Source: Parietaria judaica
Taxonomy: Eukaryota; Streptophyta; Magnoliopsida; Rosales; Urticaceae
Direction: 5' to 3'
Length of the DNA: 64,000 bases
Assembly (NCBI GenBank): GCA_954871525.1
Contig: OX940862.1
Coordinates: 11,986,501 to 12,050,500 of the forward strand
The position numbers and the translations under genes were made by a program. The notes beneath the pieces are model-generated. The model saw nothing but the letters and a program-made list of their open reading frames with translations. It searched no databases and had not been told where the DNA came from. Positions 22,717 through 35,036 of the stretch are shown piece by piece. Every line of letters begins with the position of its first letter. The first letter of the stretch is position 1.

Positions 22717-25700
22717 ATGGAGCCTGGAAAGGCCACAGAAGATCAGTTCTCGAAGTTGCATCCATGTCTGCCTTTACACACGCGAATCGGCATCATCGGT
22801 GGCGGCCCGAGCGGCTTGTCGGCCGCCTACGCCCTGACAAAGCTCGGCTACACCAATGTCGCCGTGCTCGAGAAGTCTCACACTGTCGGTGGATTGTGCG
22901 AATCGGTTTTAATCGGAGGTGAGAACACCAGAAACATGGCACATTTTTCGGTTTGTTAATTAAACCGTCAGAAGCGATCCTAACCTCCGATATTTATGCA
23001 GGAAAAGTGTATGATCTCGGGGGTCAAGTTCTTGCTGCGAACAGCGCTCCGACGATTTTTCAGTTGGCGAGAGAGACCGGGTCGGAATTGGAAGAGATGG
23101 ACTCTCACAAGCTCGCTCTGATCGACGGTTCAACCGGGAAGTTCGAAGATATAAATGTTGCTGATGATTATGTCACTGTCATATCTCTCACCTTGGAGCT
23201 TCAGGTGCTTTTCTTGCCTTGGAAGTTATTTATTCTGTTATCCGGTTTTTTGTTATTCAAGCCGGTGGCCCGCCTCACGTAACCCTGTCACCCCGACACG
23301 AGTTTACATTAATTTATTTATCCTTATGAAGAAGAAATATTGTCCTAATTGTACGATCCATTGTTAAAAGGATAAGGCAAAAAACTCGGGCCGAAGCGGC
23401 GTCCATGCCGTGAGTGAATTTTCCTCGGACTTAGCTCCTCAATACCTCAAAGAGCGTGGGGTTCTCTCAGTCCCGAAATCTGTGGCTTATGGATACACTG
23501 CTTCGGGATACGGCTTCGTCCAAGACATGCCTTACGCCTACATTCACGAGTTCACCCGCACATCAATGGCCGGGAAGATCAGGCGTTTCAGAGGCGGTTA
23601 CACAAGTCTCTGGCAGAAGATCGCTGACTCGCTTCCGATCGAAGTTCACTACGACACTGAAGTGTCAGCCGTTAAACGGAACTCCGATCATGTTCGAGTT
23701 GATGTTAAAGATAACAACGGTGAATCCAAAGCTATGGACTTCGATAAGATCATCGTTTCCGGGTCATTTCCTTTTAGAAATGGAAGAGTTTACCGATCAC
23801 CCCTTTCGGATTCTACAGGTATTTTTCAATTTGGATAATCTTATTTTATTGAACAATTTGATTACTTCTATTCCAATTAATAAGGTGCAAGTCTTTTAAA
23901 TTTTCATTTTAGTACATCTTGCGTTATTGTAGATCTTCATTTCAGTGTAAACTACTATTTTTCTATTATAAATTCAATAATATATTATTCACGAGACATT
24001 GTTAACGAAACAAAATTAATTTTATTCCTCATCTTCATTCAATAATAATAATTTTACACTTGATAGAATCACATAAAAATATTTTTATGATTTAATAAAT
24101 GGATATTACATATCAAAATAAAAATAAAAACCATGAGACAAACGATACCAAAATAAACTTTTTTTTTAGCAAACTGTGTGGCAAGCTGCATCAATAAATA
24201 AATTTGAAGGGAGTAAAAGTGCCAATGAATTTTTTTTTTAATTATATTTTGACTGAGTATGAAGAAAATTTTATCTGCAGAACATGAAACTCAAGCTGAA
24301 TCTGAAGTAATGGACATGAGCGATCTCGAAAACGAGCTCTTCAGCCAAGTACAGACAGTAGATTACTACACCACCGTCGTTAAAATCACCGGCCTCGACC
24401 ACATGCCAATCGGTTTCTACTATTTCGGTGAAAACATGGACGACCCCATCAAGATCGGATACCCCGTTGCCATGCAGAAATTCTATTCCGACACCGACAT
24501 ATTCCTGTTCTGGTCCTACGGGAATTCTTCAGATGTTACAGGACCAGAAGTGACCGAGCTTGCCACAAGGACAGCTCGGAACATCGGAGGACGTATCGAA
24601 GAAGTTGTCTTGCAGCGACGGTTTAAGTACTTCCCTCACGTTGTTAGCCAAGGTACATCGATGATTTTTGCTGTTAAATAAGTGGACAATGTAGACGCTA
24701 ACAGAGTGTTAATCCAGATATGAAGGACGGATTCTACGACAAGCTTGAAAACGAGCTGCAAGGCTCGAAGAACACTTACTACATTGGCGGACTTATGGCA
24801 TTTGAGCTCACGGAGAGGAATTCTTCTTACGCCATGGCTTTAATCTGCAAGCATTTCGCAAACAGAGAGCCTCAACCACTATTTCCTTATGTCAAGGTAA
24901 CATAATTGTTCAATAATTTTTGAAAATTAATTTCGGACGGTTTTCTTGAAACTTTAATATGTCGCATGCAATGCACATACTAGTGTTTTAGCGAAAATTA
25001 TTGCGATTTATGAAAAACGACATTTCACGTGAATTGATGAAAACTGTCACTGTTAGAAAAGTTGATGATAAATGTATTTTTTTCTGAAGGATTTGGCTAA
25101 CATAGTTGATGATTATCTATTTGCAGAGTCTACTTCCCTTGCAAAAGGATTGTTTCAAACGGAATTCAAAACGTTTAGATGAACTCGAAGGCAGGGAATT
25201 TCCGGATTTACCCTCACTGGACAACTATCTGAATCACTGGGGAACTCATAGAGCTACCGGAAACAAGACGCTGTACACTTGGTTAAACGAAGAGGGTGTT
25301 GTAGTTGGCAAGAGGACTTACAGAGAGCTTCACGGGAACGCCTCTTTCATTGCTCGGAATCTCCTGACGAGCAAAAAGCCGGTGATCAAGCCTGGCGACA
25401 GAGTTCTACTAGTTTATCTCCCAGGTCTGGACTTCATCGACGCATTCTTCGGTTGCTTGCGTGCGAAGGTACTCCCCGTGCCTGTTCTTCCTCCCGATCC
25501 ATGGCAGAGAGGTGGGCAAGCGCTAATGAAGATCGAGAACGTCGCAAAATCGTGCAATGCGGTTGCGATCTTATCGACGTTTGGTTACCATTCGGCTGTT
25601 CGAACAGGAATGGTGAAGAATCTGATCACGTTGACGAGCAAGAACGGGAAGTCAACCACTCGGTGGCCTGATCTTCCATGGCTTCACACAGATGCGTGGG

Positions 25701-28700
25701 TTAAGAGCTCAAAGAGTTCCATTGAAGAAGGCGTTATCGTTCGAACCGAGCCAGAACCGGATAATGTGTGCTTTCTGCAGTTTACTTCTGGTTCGACCGG
25801 CGATGCGAAGGGCGTGATGATAACTCACGGCGGTCTGATTCACAACGTCAAGCTGATGCGGAGAAGGTACAAGAGCACGTCGAAGACGATTCTCGTGAGC
25901 TGGCTTCCTCAGTACCACGACATGGGACTGATCGGAGGACTGTTTACCGCTCTGGTCAGCGGTGGAGAGGCAGTCCTGTTCTCGCCGTTGACTTTCATAA
26001 AGAACCCGCTCTTGTGGCTCCAGACAATGAGCGAGTACCGAGCCACTCACAGCGCCGGCCCTAATTTCGCCTTCGAGCTCGTGGTTCGCCGGGTCGAGAC
26101 AAACAAGGACCGTATCTTCGATCTTTCTTCCGTGAAATTCCTCATGATCGCTGCTGAGCCGGTGAGGCAGAAGACTGTTAAAAGATTCATCGAGCTCGCC
26201 GGTCCATTTGGTCTGGCTAGAGATGCCATGGCGCCGGGTTATGGCTTGGCGGAGAATTGCGTCTTCGTGAGCTGTGCTTTCGGTAGAGGAAAGCCTGTCT
26301 TGGTGGATTGGGAAGGGAGGGTTTGCTGCGGGTATGCTAATTCCGACGACGAAGATGACGTCGACCTCAGAATCGTCGACCCTGAAACAAGCACAGAGCT
26401 GGAAGAGGAAGGACGAGAAGGAGAGATTTGGATCAGCAGCCCTAGCGCCGGAGTAGGGTATTGGGGCTGGGAAGAACTTAGCCGGAAAACTTTCCAGAAC
26501 AAGCTCGCAAACCGCCCCGAACGCAAATACACTAGAACCGGAGACCTGGGGCGGATTATCAATGGAAATTTATTCATCACCGGAAGAATCAAAGACTTAA
26601 TTATTGTGGCAGGAAGAAACATCTACTCCGCCGACGTTGAGAAAACCGTGGAGAACTCGTCGGAGCTTCTCCGTCCCGGTTGCTGCGCTGTCATTGGTGT
26701 CCCCGAGGATGCACTTTCGGCTAAAGGGATTTCCATGCCGGACAGTTCTGACCATGTTGGTTTGGTCGTGATCGCGGAGGTGAAGGACGGGAAGCCGGTG
26801 AGCAAGGATGTGGTGGAGGACATCAAAACGCGCATTGCAGAAGAGCACGGCGTCACTGTTGCTTCTGTCAAGTTTCTCAAGCCGAGAACGATCAGCAAAA
26901 CGACATCAGGCAAGATCAAAAGGTTCGAGTGCCTCAAACAGTTTGTTGACGGAACGCTCAATCCATTGCCGGACCCGATCATGACGAGGAGAATCTTGGG
27001 ACGGTCCTTAACGACTGGTACGTGCAGGCAGGGAATGACGCCTCGGCCTGAGCTTGTCAGCTCACCAATACAGAGGCCAACGACCAAAACGAGCGCCGCA
27101 GACATCGTGGAGTTTCTGAAACAGCTCGTCTCCGAGCAGACAAATATACCTTTGAGTAACATATCCGCGACAGAGAATCTTGTTTCATACGGAATCGACT
27201 CGATCGGAGTGGTCAGAGCAGCACAGAAGCTCTCGGATTTTCTCGGCGTCCCTGTCGGAGCTGTGGATATCTTCACAGCCACTTGTATTGCGGAATTGGC
27301 CAGCTTTTCGGAGAATCTCTTAAGAAAGTCGCAACTGAAGCAAGTTAGCTTTGATTCTTCGCCTCAAGTTTCAGAGCTTGAATCCGATTTCTCTGAAGCT
27401 TCCACCGAAGTTTCGAACTTTCGCCTCCTAAGCATCTGGACACTCCAAAATCTAGCTCTGGTGTACGTTGCATTCTTGCTAGCTTTCCCTGCTTACTTAT
27501 CCTTCTGCGCTCTCAAGTCTTCCGTTTCAACCACACTTGAAGTAACGCAAGGACTTCCCGGGTTTGACTATTTGATCCCGTTGACATTCGCGCCGTTGGC
27601 TTGGATTCTCTGCATGATCTTAACCAGCATCTGCATTACTCTCCTCGGTAATTCGTACATGAGGCCAAACTACACGCTGAATCCGGAAATCTCGATTTGG
27701 TCGGTCAACTTTGTTAAATGGTGGGCTCTGTACAAGGCCATTGATGTTTCTTCCAAGGTTCTGGCCGAGCACCTGAGAGGCACGGTGTTCCTGAACTACT
27801 GGTTCGAGATGCTCGGCGCGAGGGTCGGATCCGCTGTTGTCCTGGACACGGTGGACATCACCGACCCTTCCTTACTGGCGATCGGAGATGGTGCTGTTAT
27901 CGCTGAAGGAGCGTTGATTCAGAGTCACGAAGTGAAGAACGGAATTTTGAGCTTGAGCAGAACAAGAATCGGCCGGAATTCTCACGTCGGACCTTATGCC
28001 GTTATCCAGAAAGGAATCGATGTCGGTGAAGGGATTGAAGTCTCGGCGCTGCAGAAAAACGAATCGAAATCAGTAATCAGAGCTTTCGCGGAAAAGGTAA
28101 TTTTCTTAGTCATTTTCTCAAACATGTCTCGTGCGATCCATCTAAGACTAATCTTTCCATTCAGGTTCCGAGCAGAACTCAGGCTTCAATGGCGATCTAC
28201 CACTTCATCGGAATCTATACAGTCGGCTTTCTCAGCTCTCTCTCGGCGGCGATTCTCTACTCCGTTTACATTTGGCTCTCGAAAGCTTCTCCTTCTGTGC
28301 CACACTTCACTTTCCTCTGCGCTTTCGGAGCCTTTCACTGGCTTCCTTACGCCGCCATAGCCTACGCCACCATGTTCTCCGGAGCGTTCTCGACGAGCAT
28401 TCTCCGCTTTGCCTTCTCCATCGCCATTGCGTACTTAGCTCACGGCCTGATTCTCACCTTCCTCACATCTGCTTCGACTCATTTCATAGCTCCGAAGAAA
28501 GAGATGAAGAACTCGCAGTTCAGATCATGGCTCTGTCGCAGAATCAGAACCTCCTGCCACAACCGATTCGCCAAGCTCTTGTCCGGAACAGAAGCGCTTT
28601 CAATCTACTTGCGCATTCTGGGCGCGAGAATCGGACGCCATTGCTCTATCAGAGCGATCAATCCAGTTTCGGACCCGTGCCTAATCTCGATCGGCGCCGG

Positions 28701-30774
28701 AGTCCATCTCGGCGATTTCAGCAAGATCATCACCGGATTCTTCTCCTCCGACGGGTCATTCACAACCGGAAAAGTGGAGATTCAGGACAACTCGGTGATC
28801 GGGAGCCAGAGCATAGTCCTCCCAGGCTCTGTGGTCCAAAACGACGTCGTTCTCGGCGCGGTCTCGGTCGCTCCGATGAACTCCGTGCTTCAGAGAGGCG
28901 GAATCTATATCGGCTCTCAGGCTCCGATCATGATCAAGAACACAATGCACTCTTTGGACGATCGCATCGAAGAAATGGACTCCAAGTACAAGAAGATAGT
29001 GGGGAATCTAGCCGCGAGTCTGGCGAACACCACTATGAAAGTCAAATCCAGATATTTCCATCGAATCGGAGTGAGCGGAAAGGGAAGGCTGAGAATCTAC
29101 GACGACGTGAAATTCGATTGGCCGAGCGATCACAAGATCTTCAGCGCCGGGAAGACTTACTCGGTCATCGTCCGACACAGCAACAGTCTGAGCTCCGACG
29201 ATGACGCCAGGCTCGACGCTCGTGGCGCCGCCATAAGGATATTCAATGACGCCGGCGAGGGAGACAGCGAGATTTCTTCTCCGGAGACGCTCCTGGACCT
29301 GACGCTGAAGACGGGGAAGGCATTCTATGCGCGGGCGATCGGCGACTTCGCCACGTGGCTCGTCTGCGGGCTGGCGGCGCGTGAGGAGCACGTGCGGCGA
29401 GCGCCACACGTGCGCGACGCGGTCTGGACGTCGCTCCGCCGCGCGGACTCGTATGCGCGGCTGCATTACTACTCCAACATCGCCCGCTTGTTCCGGTTCT
29501 CCGACGGGTCGGAAATGTACGGTAAGTTCAAGATGAGGCCGCACGACGAATCCGTGGGAGAAGACGCTGGCATAGTCGAACCGCGGGGGATTCTCCCGCC
29601 GGAAACGGGTGCGATTCCGAGGGACAGTGACGATCACCGACCCCTTCTCTTCCTCGCCGACGACTTCCGCCACCGTGTCGGCAAAACCGGAGGCGTTCGC
29701 TACGTGTTTCAGCTCCAGCTCCGGCGAGTTCCCAGCGAGGAAGCGTCCCGTGACGTCGCTCTGGACTGTACTAAACCGTGGGACGAGGCCGAATTTCCCT
29801 ACGTCGACGTCGGCGAGATCGAAATCGACGAGAATTTATCCGACGGAGAGTCCGAAAAGCTCGACTTCAATCCCTTCCTTCGCTGCCACGAGATTGACGT
29901 GATCAGAGCCTCATCGTCGTCGCAGAGCGCTTCCATAGATCACGGTCGTTCCTTGGTGTACGAGATATGTCAATGCCTACGCAACGGTCAACCTCTCCCA
30001 GAATCTTGGAGAGCGTTCGTGGAACAATCCGACGTGAAAGTTGACCTCTCCGGTTGCCCAATGGCTTCGCCGGCGTTGACTGCCAAAGATGATAGATCGT
30101 TGACTCTGGCAAGAGCTTGGTATCAGACACTCTGGTCAACGATTGGACAGCCATTGTTACAGACCGTCTTACCGTTTTTCTTACTAGGGTTGATAATTTT
30201 CGCGCCATTGAATCTGATCCTTCTCTTGAAGGAATCTCAAGATTCGATTCCACTATACTGGTTGATTCCCCTGTTCTGGGTGGTTTCTGGTTACATGGCG
30301 GGACTGGCTTGCGCCGGGGCAAAATGGGTATTAGTGGGAAAGAGGGAAGAAGGCGAGACAGTGCTGATCTGGAGCAAAACGGTCTTCATGGATACCACAT
30401 GGCAGGCTTTCAGGACGGTCGTGGGCGAGTATTTCATGGAAATGACGACGGGGTCCTTCGCGTTCCTTCTGTGGATGAGGTTGATGGGCTCGAAGGTGGG
30501 CCCAATGGAGGGTGCCTACGTGGACAGCTGTGGGGCCCTGCTTAACCCAGAGATGGTCGAGATCGGAAGGACGGGGAGCATCGGGAGAGAGGCTCTGCTG
30601 TTTGGACACGTGTACGAAGGAGATGGAGGGGGGGTGAAGTTCGGAAAAGTGAAGATCGGAGAGAGCGGGGTTGTGGGGAGCAGAGCGGTGGCGATGCCAG
30701 GTGTCAGGGTGGAGGATTATGGGACCCTCGGGGCTCTCTCGCTTGCCATGAAGGAAGAAGTCATTAAATCATAA
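22717..30774 (+). CDS. Giant chimeric protein: FAD oxidase / acyl-AMP ligase / carrier / membrane beta-helix / catalase-like
   Basis: Seven exons join in frame to 2,327 residues: 22717-22918, 23002-23204, 23371-23818, 24281-24652, 24718-24896, 25127-28096, 28165-30774. Domains in order: an FAD-binding amine-oxidase-like domain (GGGPSG at 28-33, to about 468); a fatty-acyl-AMP-ligase-like adenylation domain (about 480-1080, FTSGSTG at 687-693, SWLPQYHDMGLIGG); a carrier domain (about 1122-1200, GIDSIG with phosphopantetheine Ser about 1160); paired membrane segments (about 1240-1315) and hexapeptide beta-helix (about 1364-1450); three membrane segments and a second beta-helix (about 1610-1715); a catalase-like segment (about 1750-2075); two membrane segments and a third beta-helix (2233-2327). 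The membrane/beta-helix part recalls the NRPS terminal domain TIGR02353 of bacterial Pls/PosA-type synthetases. Substrate and product are unknown. The ATG at 22657 would add 20 residues but lies in an upstream repeat. Confidence 0.9.
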
Positions 30775-32152
30775 GATATAACGATATATATTTATATACT
30801 TTATAATGTTATGGGCTTCCTGTGTATCCCATTATTATAATATATGGTTTGTTAGTATATTTAATGTTTGTGCGAATAACTCTTAGAGGTCATTGCTTGG
30901 CCATTATGGAGAAGATATATATATATATATAGTATGGTGGGTGAATTATATTTTTAGATATAACATAGATTCATGTATGGAGGAGTCAATTTTCACGTAC
31001 AAATGAGATTAGTGCGTTGCTTTCACTATCATATCATATTGATATTGCATTTATAGCAATAGCGAGATGATATTGAGCTCCGAGATTAGGAAGAAGCGGC
31101 CGTCGGATTTGATGATGTCTCTCGCTCGCTCTTGTCGCTATTTCTAATGCTCGTCGGAAGAAGGTATATCCGATAAACGCTCTTAGAGTGAGTGAGAAAT
31201 AAAATAAAATTGTGTAAGAATAATTTCTTAGGTACGTAATGTTAATTGGGCTTAACTGTATATGGATTTATTCTCAATCTCTTTTTCTCATACATCTTGC
31301 ACGACTGATTAGTCAAATCTTAATTCAAAAGAGAATGAGTTCGGTTTTAAAGATAGGTTTTAACATGTGGCTTTCAAATTGGATTTTTATCGAGTTGCGA
31401 GTTAGGCCGAATTAAGTTAATTTCATCTCATGTGACTTTAAAATTTAGAAATCCAATTCGTATTTTCGTTGTGATCATCACTCAAATATTGATGATCATT
31501 CATATAGATTGAAGAAAATAAACGACATGTAAGTAAGTAAGCTATATGAATTAGGTCAATAATAAAGGAAAAGATACCACAATCAATGTCGTTCATAAAT
31601 GCAGATTCCGTACCCCTCTTCATGGTATTCATGTCGGTCCCCATTTGTAGCAAATTACATTTCATGCTTAAAATGTCGATACCCAATTTGTACTGAATAA
31701 TTTTGTAGTTTATTACTAAATAAATAAAATTAATTTTATAAATGCAATAAAAGTGCTCACAAAATACACTAATTCAAAGAATATTGTTAAGTTGAGATTT
31801 AATGGGGTGTGAATATTAAAGTAGAAGAGGCTAAAAGCATTGTATGTTCTGATCTTTCAGTATAATTCATTCATGGTGATCTTATAAAGGGTCTCAGGGA
31901 GAATAAAAGACAAATAGGCAATTTAGTAACACTGTATTTAAGTTGGTAATTTGAAGAAGTGAAAATTTAAAGATGTCTTGGGTGCGTTGTTGACATTAAA
32001 TATATTACAAGGACTCCTTCCGAAAATTACAAAATTATAAAGTCCATAAAAATAAAAAGCCAAGGCGAAGGATGACCAGAGGAAATATAAATACAGGAAA
32101 TTACGCTGTAGGCGATTTCGCCTCGATTCTGGCAATTATTTTCACGAATCGT
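30775..32152. other. Intergenic region
   Basis: I see no gene. It contains a short TA run at about 30917-30932 and a mildly GC-richer patch near 31070-31170. The ORFs at 31438-31686 and 31938-32135 are AT-rich with no domain. Confidence 0.5.
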
Positions 32153-32262
32153 CCCTCTCTTTCTCTCTCTCTCTCTGTTATTTGGGTTTCCGAATTCTCT
32201 GAACGAATCTTCGATTTTCTCTGCAATTAATGGGCGAATTGGAAGACAATCGCAGATAACAC
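32153..32262 (+). promoter_or_regulatory. Pyrimidine tract and short uORF in the 5' leader of the EIN3-like gene
   Basis: A CT-rich tract (about 32153-32177) marks the likely leader. An upstream ATG at 32230 opens a 9-codon ORF ending in TAA at 32257-32259. A possible donor (CCCG before GTATGA, about 32266) suggests a leader intron whose acceptor I could not fix. Translational control is inference. Confidence 0.35.
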
Positions 32263-32619
32263 CCGGTATGAATTTATATCATCTTTTTTCTTGGGTTGAT
32301 TTTATCTCCTCTTTGAAGCAGAATCCTCGAGCTGAAATGGGGTTTTTGATAGGAAGCATTTGAATTTCGTTCGTAATTTTACCTTTTCAGCCTTTTTTGC
32401 GTCCATTATCGAATTCATCGTCGTGTATATGAAGTCCGTGCGTGTTCGTGGTGATTTGAATTGGATAATTTGAGCTTCGATGTGACAGCGTCGTTGAATT
32501 CCATTGATCGTACAGCGATTTATTTTTCATTTTGGGAAGGTCACTAGGAGCCATTGTTATTCGATGAGATAGTCGATTTCGAGTGTTCTGAAATTCGGAG
32601 GGACGGTTATTGAATAGAG

Positions 32620-34257
32620 ATGCTTCAAATGGCGAACGACGCACTCGGGGACACTTCCGACATCGAAGTCGAAGACTTACGGTGCGAGGACATAGCAGAG
32701 AAAGATGTCAGCGACGAAGAGATTGAACCTGAAGATCTGGAGAGGCGAATGTGGAAGGATCGAATTAAGCTCAAGAGGCTCAAGGAGAAGCAGAAGCTTG
32801 TGATCCAGTTAGAGAAGCAGAAGCCGAAGCCCACGTCTGATCAGGCTCGGAGAAAGAAGATGTCCCGAGCTCAAGACGGGATTCTCAAGTACATGTTGAA
32901 GCTCATGGAAGTGTGCAAAGCACGCGGCTTCGTGTACGGAATCATCCCTGAGAAGGGGAAACCAGTGAGCGGGTCGTCGGATAATATTAGGGCTTGGTGG
33001 AAAGAGAAGGTGAAGTTTGACAAGAACGGTCCGGCAGCCATAGCCAAGCACGAAGCCGAGTGTCTCGCCATCTCCGAGGCAGAGAACAGCCGAACCGGAA
33101 GCTCGCAGAGCACTCTGCAAGATCTGCAGGATGCGACTCTCGGGTCTCTCTTGTCATCTCTGATGCAACACTCGGACCCTCCTCAGAGGAAGTTCCCGCT
33201 CGAGAAGAAGATTCCGCCACCGTGGTGGCCGACTGGGAAGGAATCTTGGTGGGCGAAATTGGGTCTCCCTGAGGGCCAGAGCCCTCCTTACAAGAAGCCA
33301 CATGACCTGAAGAAGATGTGGAAAGTCGGGGTTTTGACGGCCGTGATAAAGCACATGTCACCAGATGTTGCCAAGATAAGGCGACACGTGCGACAGTCGA
33401 AGTGCTTGCAGGATAAGATGACGGCGAAAGAGAGCGCGATTTGGTTGGGAGTTTTGAGCCGAGAGGAAGCTCTCGGTCAGCAACGTAGTGTCGATAATGG
33501 GACATCAGGGCTAACAGAGATTCCACCGAGACCGGTCGTCGAGAAGAGAGCTTCAGCCAGTAGCGAGGACAGCAACTACGATGTTGACGGAACTGAGGAT
33601 GTTTTGTGCTCCGCCTCGTCTAAAGACGGTAGGAGAAGTCAAAGTCAACAAAGAGATTCGGAGCCTTTAACCGCCGTTCCTCCAATCAAAGAGCGAGGCG
33701 AAAAGCGCAAGAGAAAAGGACGCGGTGCGAGTTCAAATCCGTCTGAACAATCGCCTCAACTCCAGTCATCTCACGAGCCTCTCCAAATCGACCCGATAAA
33801 CACCGTGCTCGATATGAACCGACCCGATGATGCGAATTCGATCGAGTTTCACGCAGATAGAAATCAACTGGAAGCCCAGTTCTCCGGTGCAATCTCCAAC
33901 ATTCCAATTCCCACACAATATCCTACTGTGCCAAACTCGTGGATCGATCCTGGAGATACTTACAGTCTCTACAATTCATCGGCAGATTTCGGTCCCGGCC
34001 ACGACCGGCAACAGCCCCACATTGCAAGCTCCGAGCATCACCAAGTTGGGGCAACGATCGAATTTAGTGGAGAGTTGGGCTATTATGTGAACAGCGATGT
34101 TCAAGATAGGCCCATTGATGCTCAATTCGGTTCGCCAATGAATAGCCTGTCACTTAACTTTGACGCCATGCCTAGTCCTTTATTCGGTTTGGACGCCCCG
34201 GGCTCGTTCGATGATCTGATGAACGACGACGACTTAATCCAGTACTTCGGGGCATAA
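32620..34257 (+). CDS. EIL3: EIN3-like transcription factor, EIL3/SLIM1 type
   Basis: A single uninterrupted coding exon of 545 residues. The EIN3 DNA-binding region spans about residues 40-285, with [75 protein letters not shown] and [18 protein letters not shown]3 and EIL1 carry ethylene signalling; EIL3/SLIM1 controls the sulfur-deficiency response. The opening acidic stretch ([19 protein letters not shown]), [18 protein letters not shown] and [10 protein letters not shown] match the EIL3 branch better than EIN3. A second in-frame ATG four codons in (MANDAL) is an alternative start. The C-terminal half is low-complexity and acidic, as expected for an activation region. The nuclear basic patch KRKRKGR is near residue 365. 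A possible 3' UTR intron ends at an AATGCAG acceptor near 34351. Confidence 0.95.
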   Translation: MLQMANDALGDTSDIEVEDLRCEDIAEKDVSDEEIEPEDLERRMWKDRIKLKRLKEKQKLVIQLEKQKPKPTSDQARRKKMSRAQDGILKYMLKLMEVCKARGFVYGIIPEKGKPVSGSSDNIRAWWKEKVKFDKNGPAAIAKHEAECLAISEAENSRTGSSQSTLQDLQDATLGSLLSSLMQHSDPPQRKFPLEKKIPPPWWPTGKESWWAKLGLPEGQSPPYKKPHDLKKMWKVGVLTAVIKHMSPDVAKIRRHVRQSKCLQDKMTAKESAIWLGVLSREEALGQQRSVDNGTSGLTEIPPRPVVEKRASASSEDSNYDVDGTEDVLCSASSKDGRRSQSQQRDSEPLTAVPPIKERGEKRKRKGRGASSNPSEQSPQLQSSHEPLQIDPINTVLDMNRPDDANSIEFHADRNQLEAQFSGAISNIPIPTQYPTVPNSWIDPGDTYSLYNSSADFGPGHDRQQPHIASSEHHQVGATIEFSGELGYYVNSDVQDRPIDAQFGSPMNSLSLNFDAMPSPLFGLDAPGSFDDLMNDDDLIQYFGA

Positions 34258-35036
34258 CTGATTAATGTCATGGTAGCTACGTGTGCTCATTTATGTCATG
34301 TGTTCATATGATTTCCAAAGCTATAACTGATTAACATCTTCTTGAATGCAGGGCCGTTAGATGTCATATTCATGAAAGCTTAGGCAGAATCAAAGAAGGG
34401 CTGTTTTGTAAATAGTGTTCTTTCGGGGAATGTTGTGTATAAGTCAATTGGTAGTGATGCAATGTATCAAGAATTTTTAAATAATTATTCACTCATAACC
34501 GCAAGGTGTTTCGCTTGAGCAATTTGTTTCTTCAGTTTTTTTTAGTTTTTAGGTTTTTTTTTTTTTTTTTGGTGGCTGAAATGAGTCAAAGATAACAAAT
34601 TTAGCATTGAAAGTAAACTAAACTAACCATCGCTTTCTTAAATCTTAACTAGTATGAATTGAGTTCAATTGAGAATTGTGTACTAACTTTGGTCATACTT
34701 GCACATCAATGTAAGGCAACAAAAGTGCCACTTTTGTTGGCTCGGGCGAGCACGGGCAACCCGTCTTTAAAATGGGTGGACGGGCAAATTCGGCCACCCT
34801 TTTCGGTGGATCGGGCGCCCACTCCCAGGGATGGCGAGTTGGGTAATTATGAGCATCTTTGAGGGGCGTAATGGTAAAAGCAAGGGAAAGACAAAGGACA
34901 GAGACATGAGAAGATAGTGGTCGTAAGAAAAAGACAGACGACAAACAAATCATTGGTTTCATGTTACACGTCATCCTCGGAGCTCGTCTTCTTCAAACCA
35001 AAAACCCGTTTCCTCTGTTCTCAAAAGTGGTCATCA
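34258..35036. other. 3' UTR and intergenic region with a GC-rich repeat-like patch
   Basis: After the EIN3-like 3' UTR there is a poly-T stretch at about 34555-34570. A GC-rich patch at about 34739-34840 contains inverted GGGC/GCCC motifs (ACGGGCAACCCGTC, GGACGGGC) and looks like a transposon relic. The last 150 bases are the likely promoter and leader of the CLE gene. Confidence 0.45.

Noticed and set aside
25709..27282. Long minus-strand ORFs across the adenylation-domain exon
   Set aside because: They are shadows of the GC-rich plus-strand coding sequence, with no recognisable domain.
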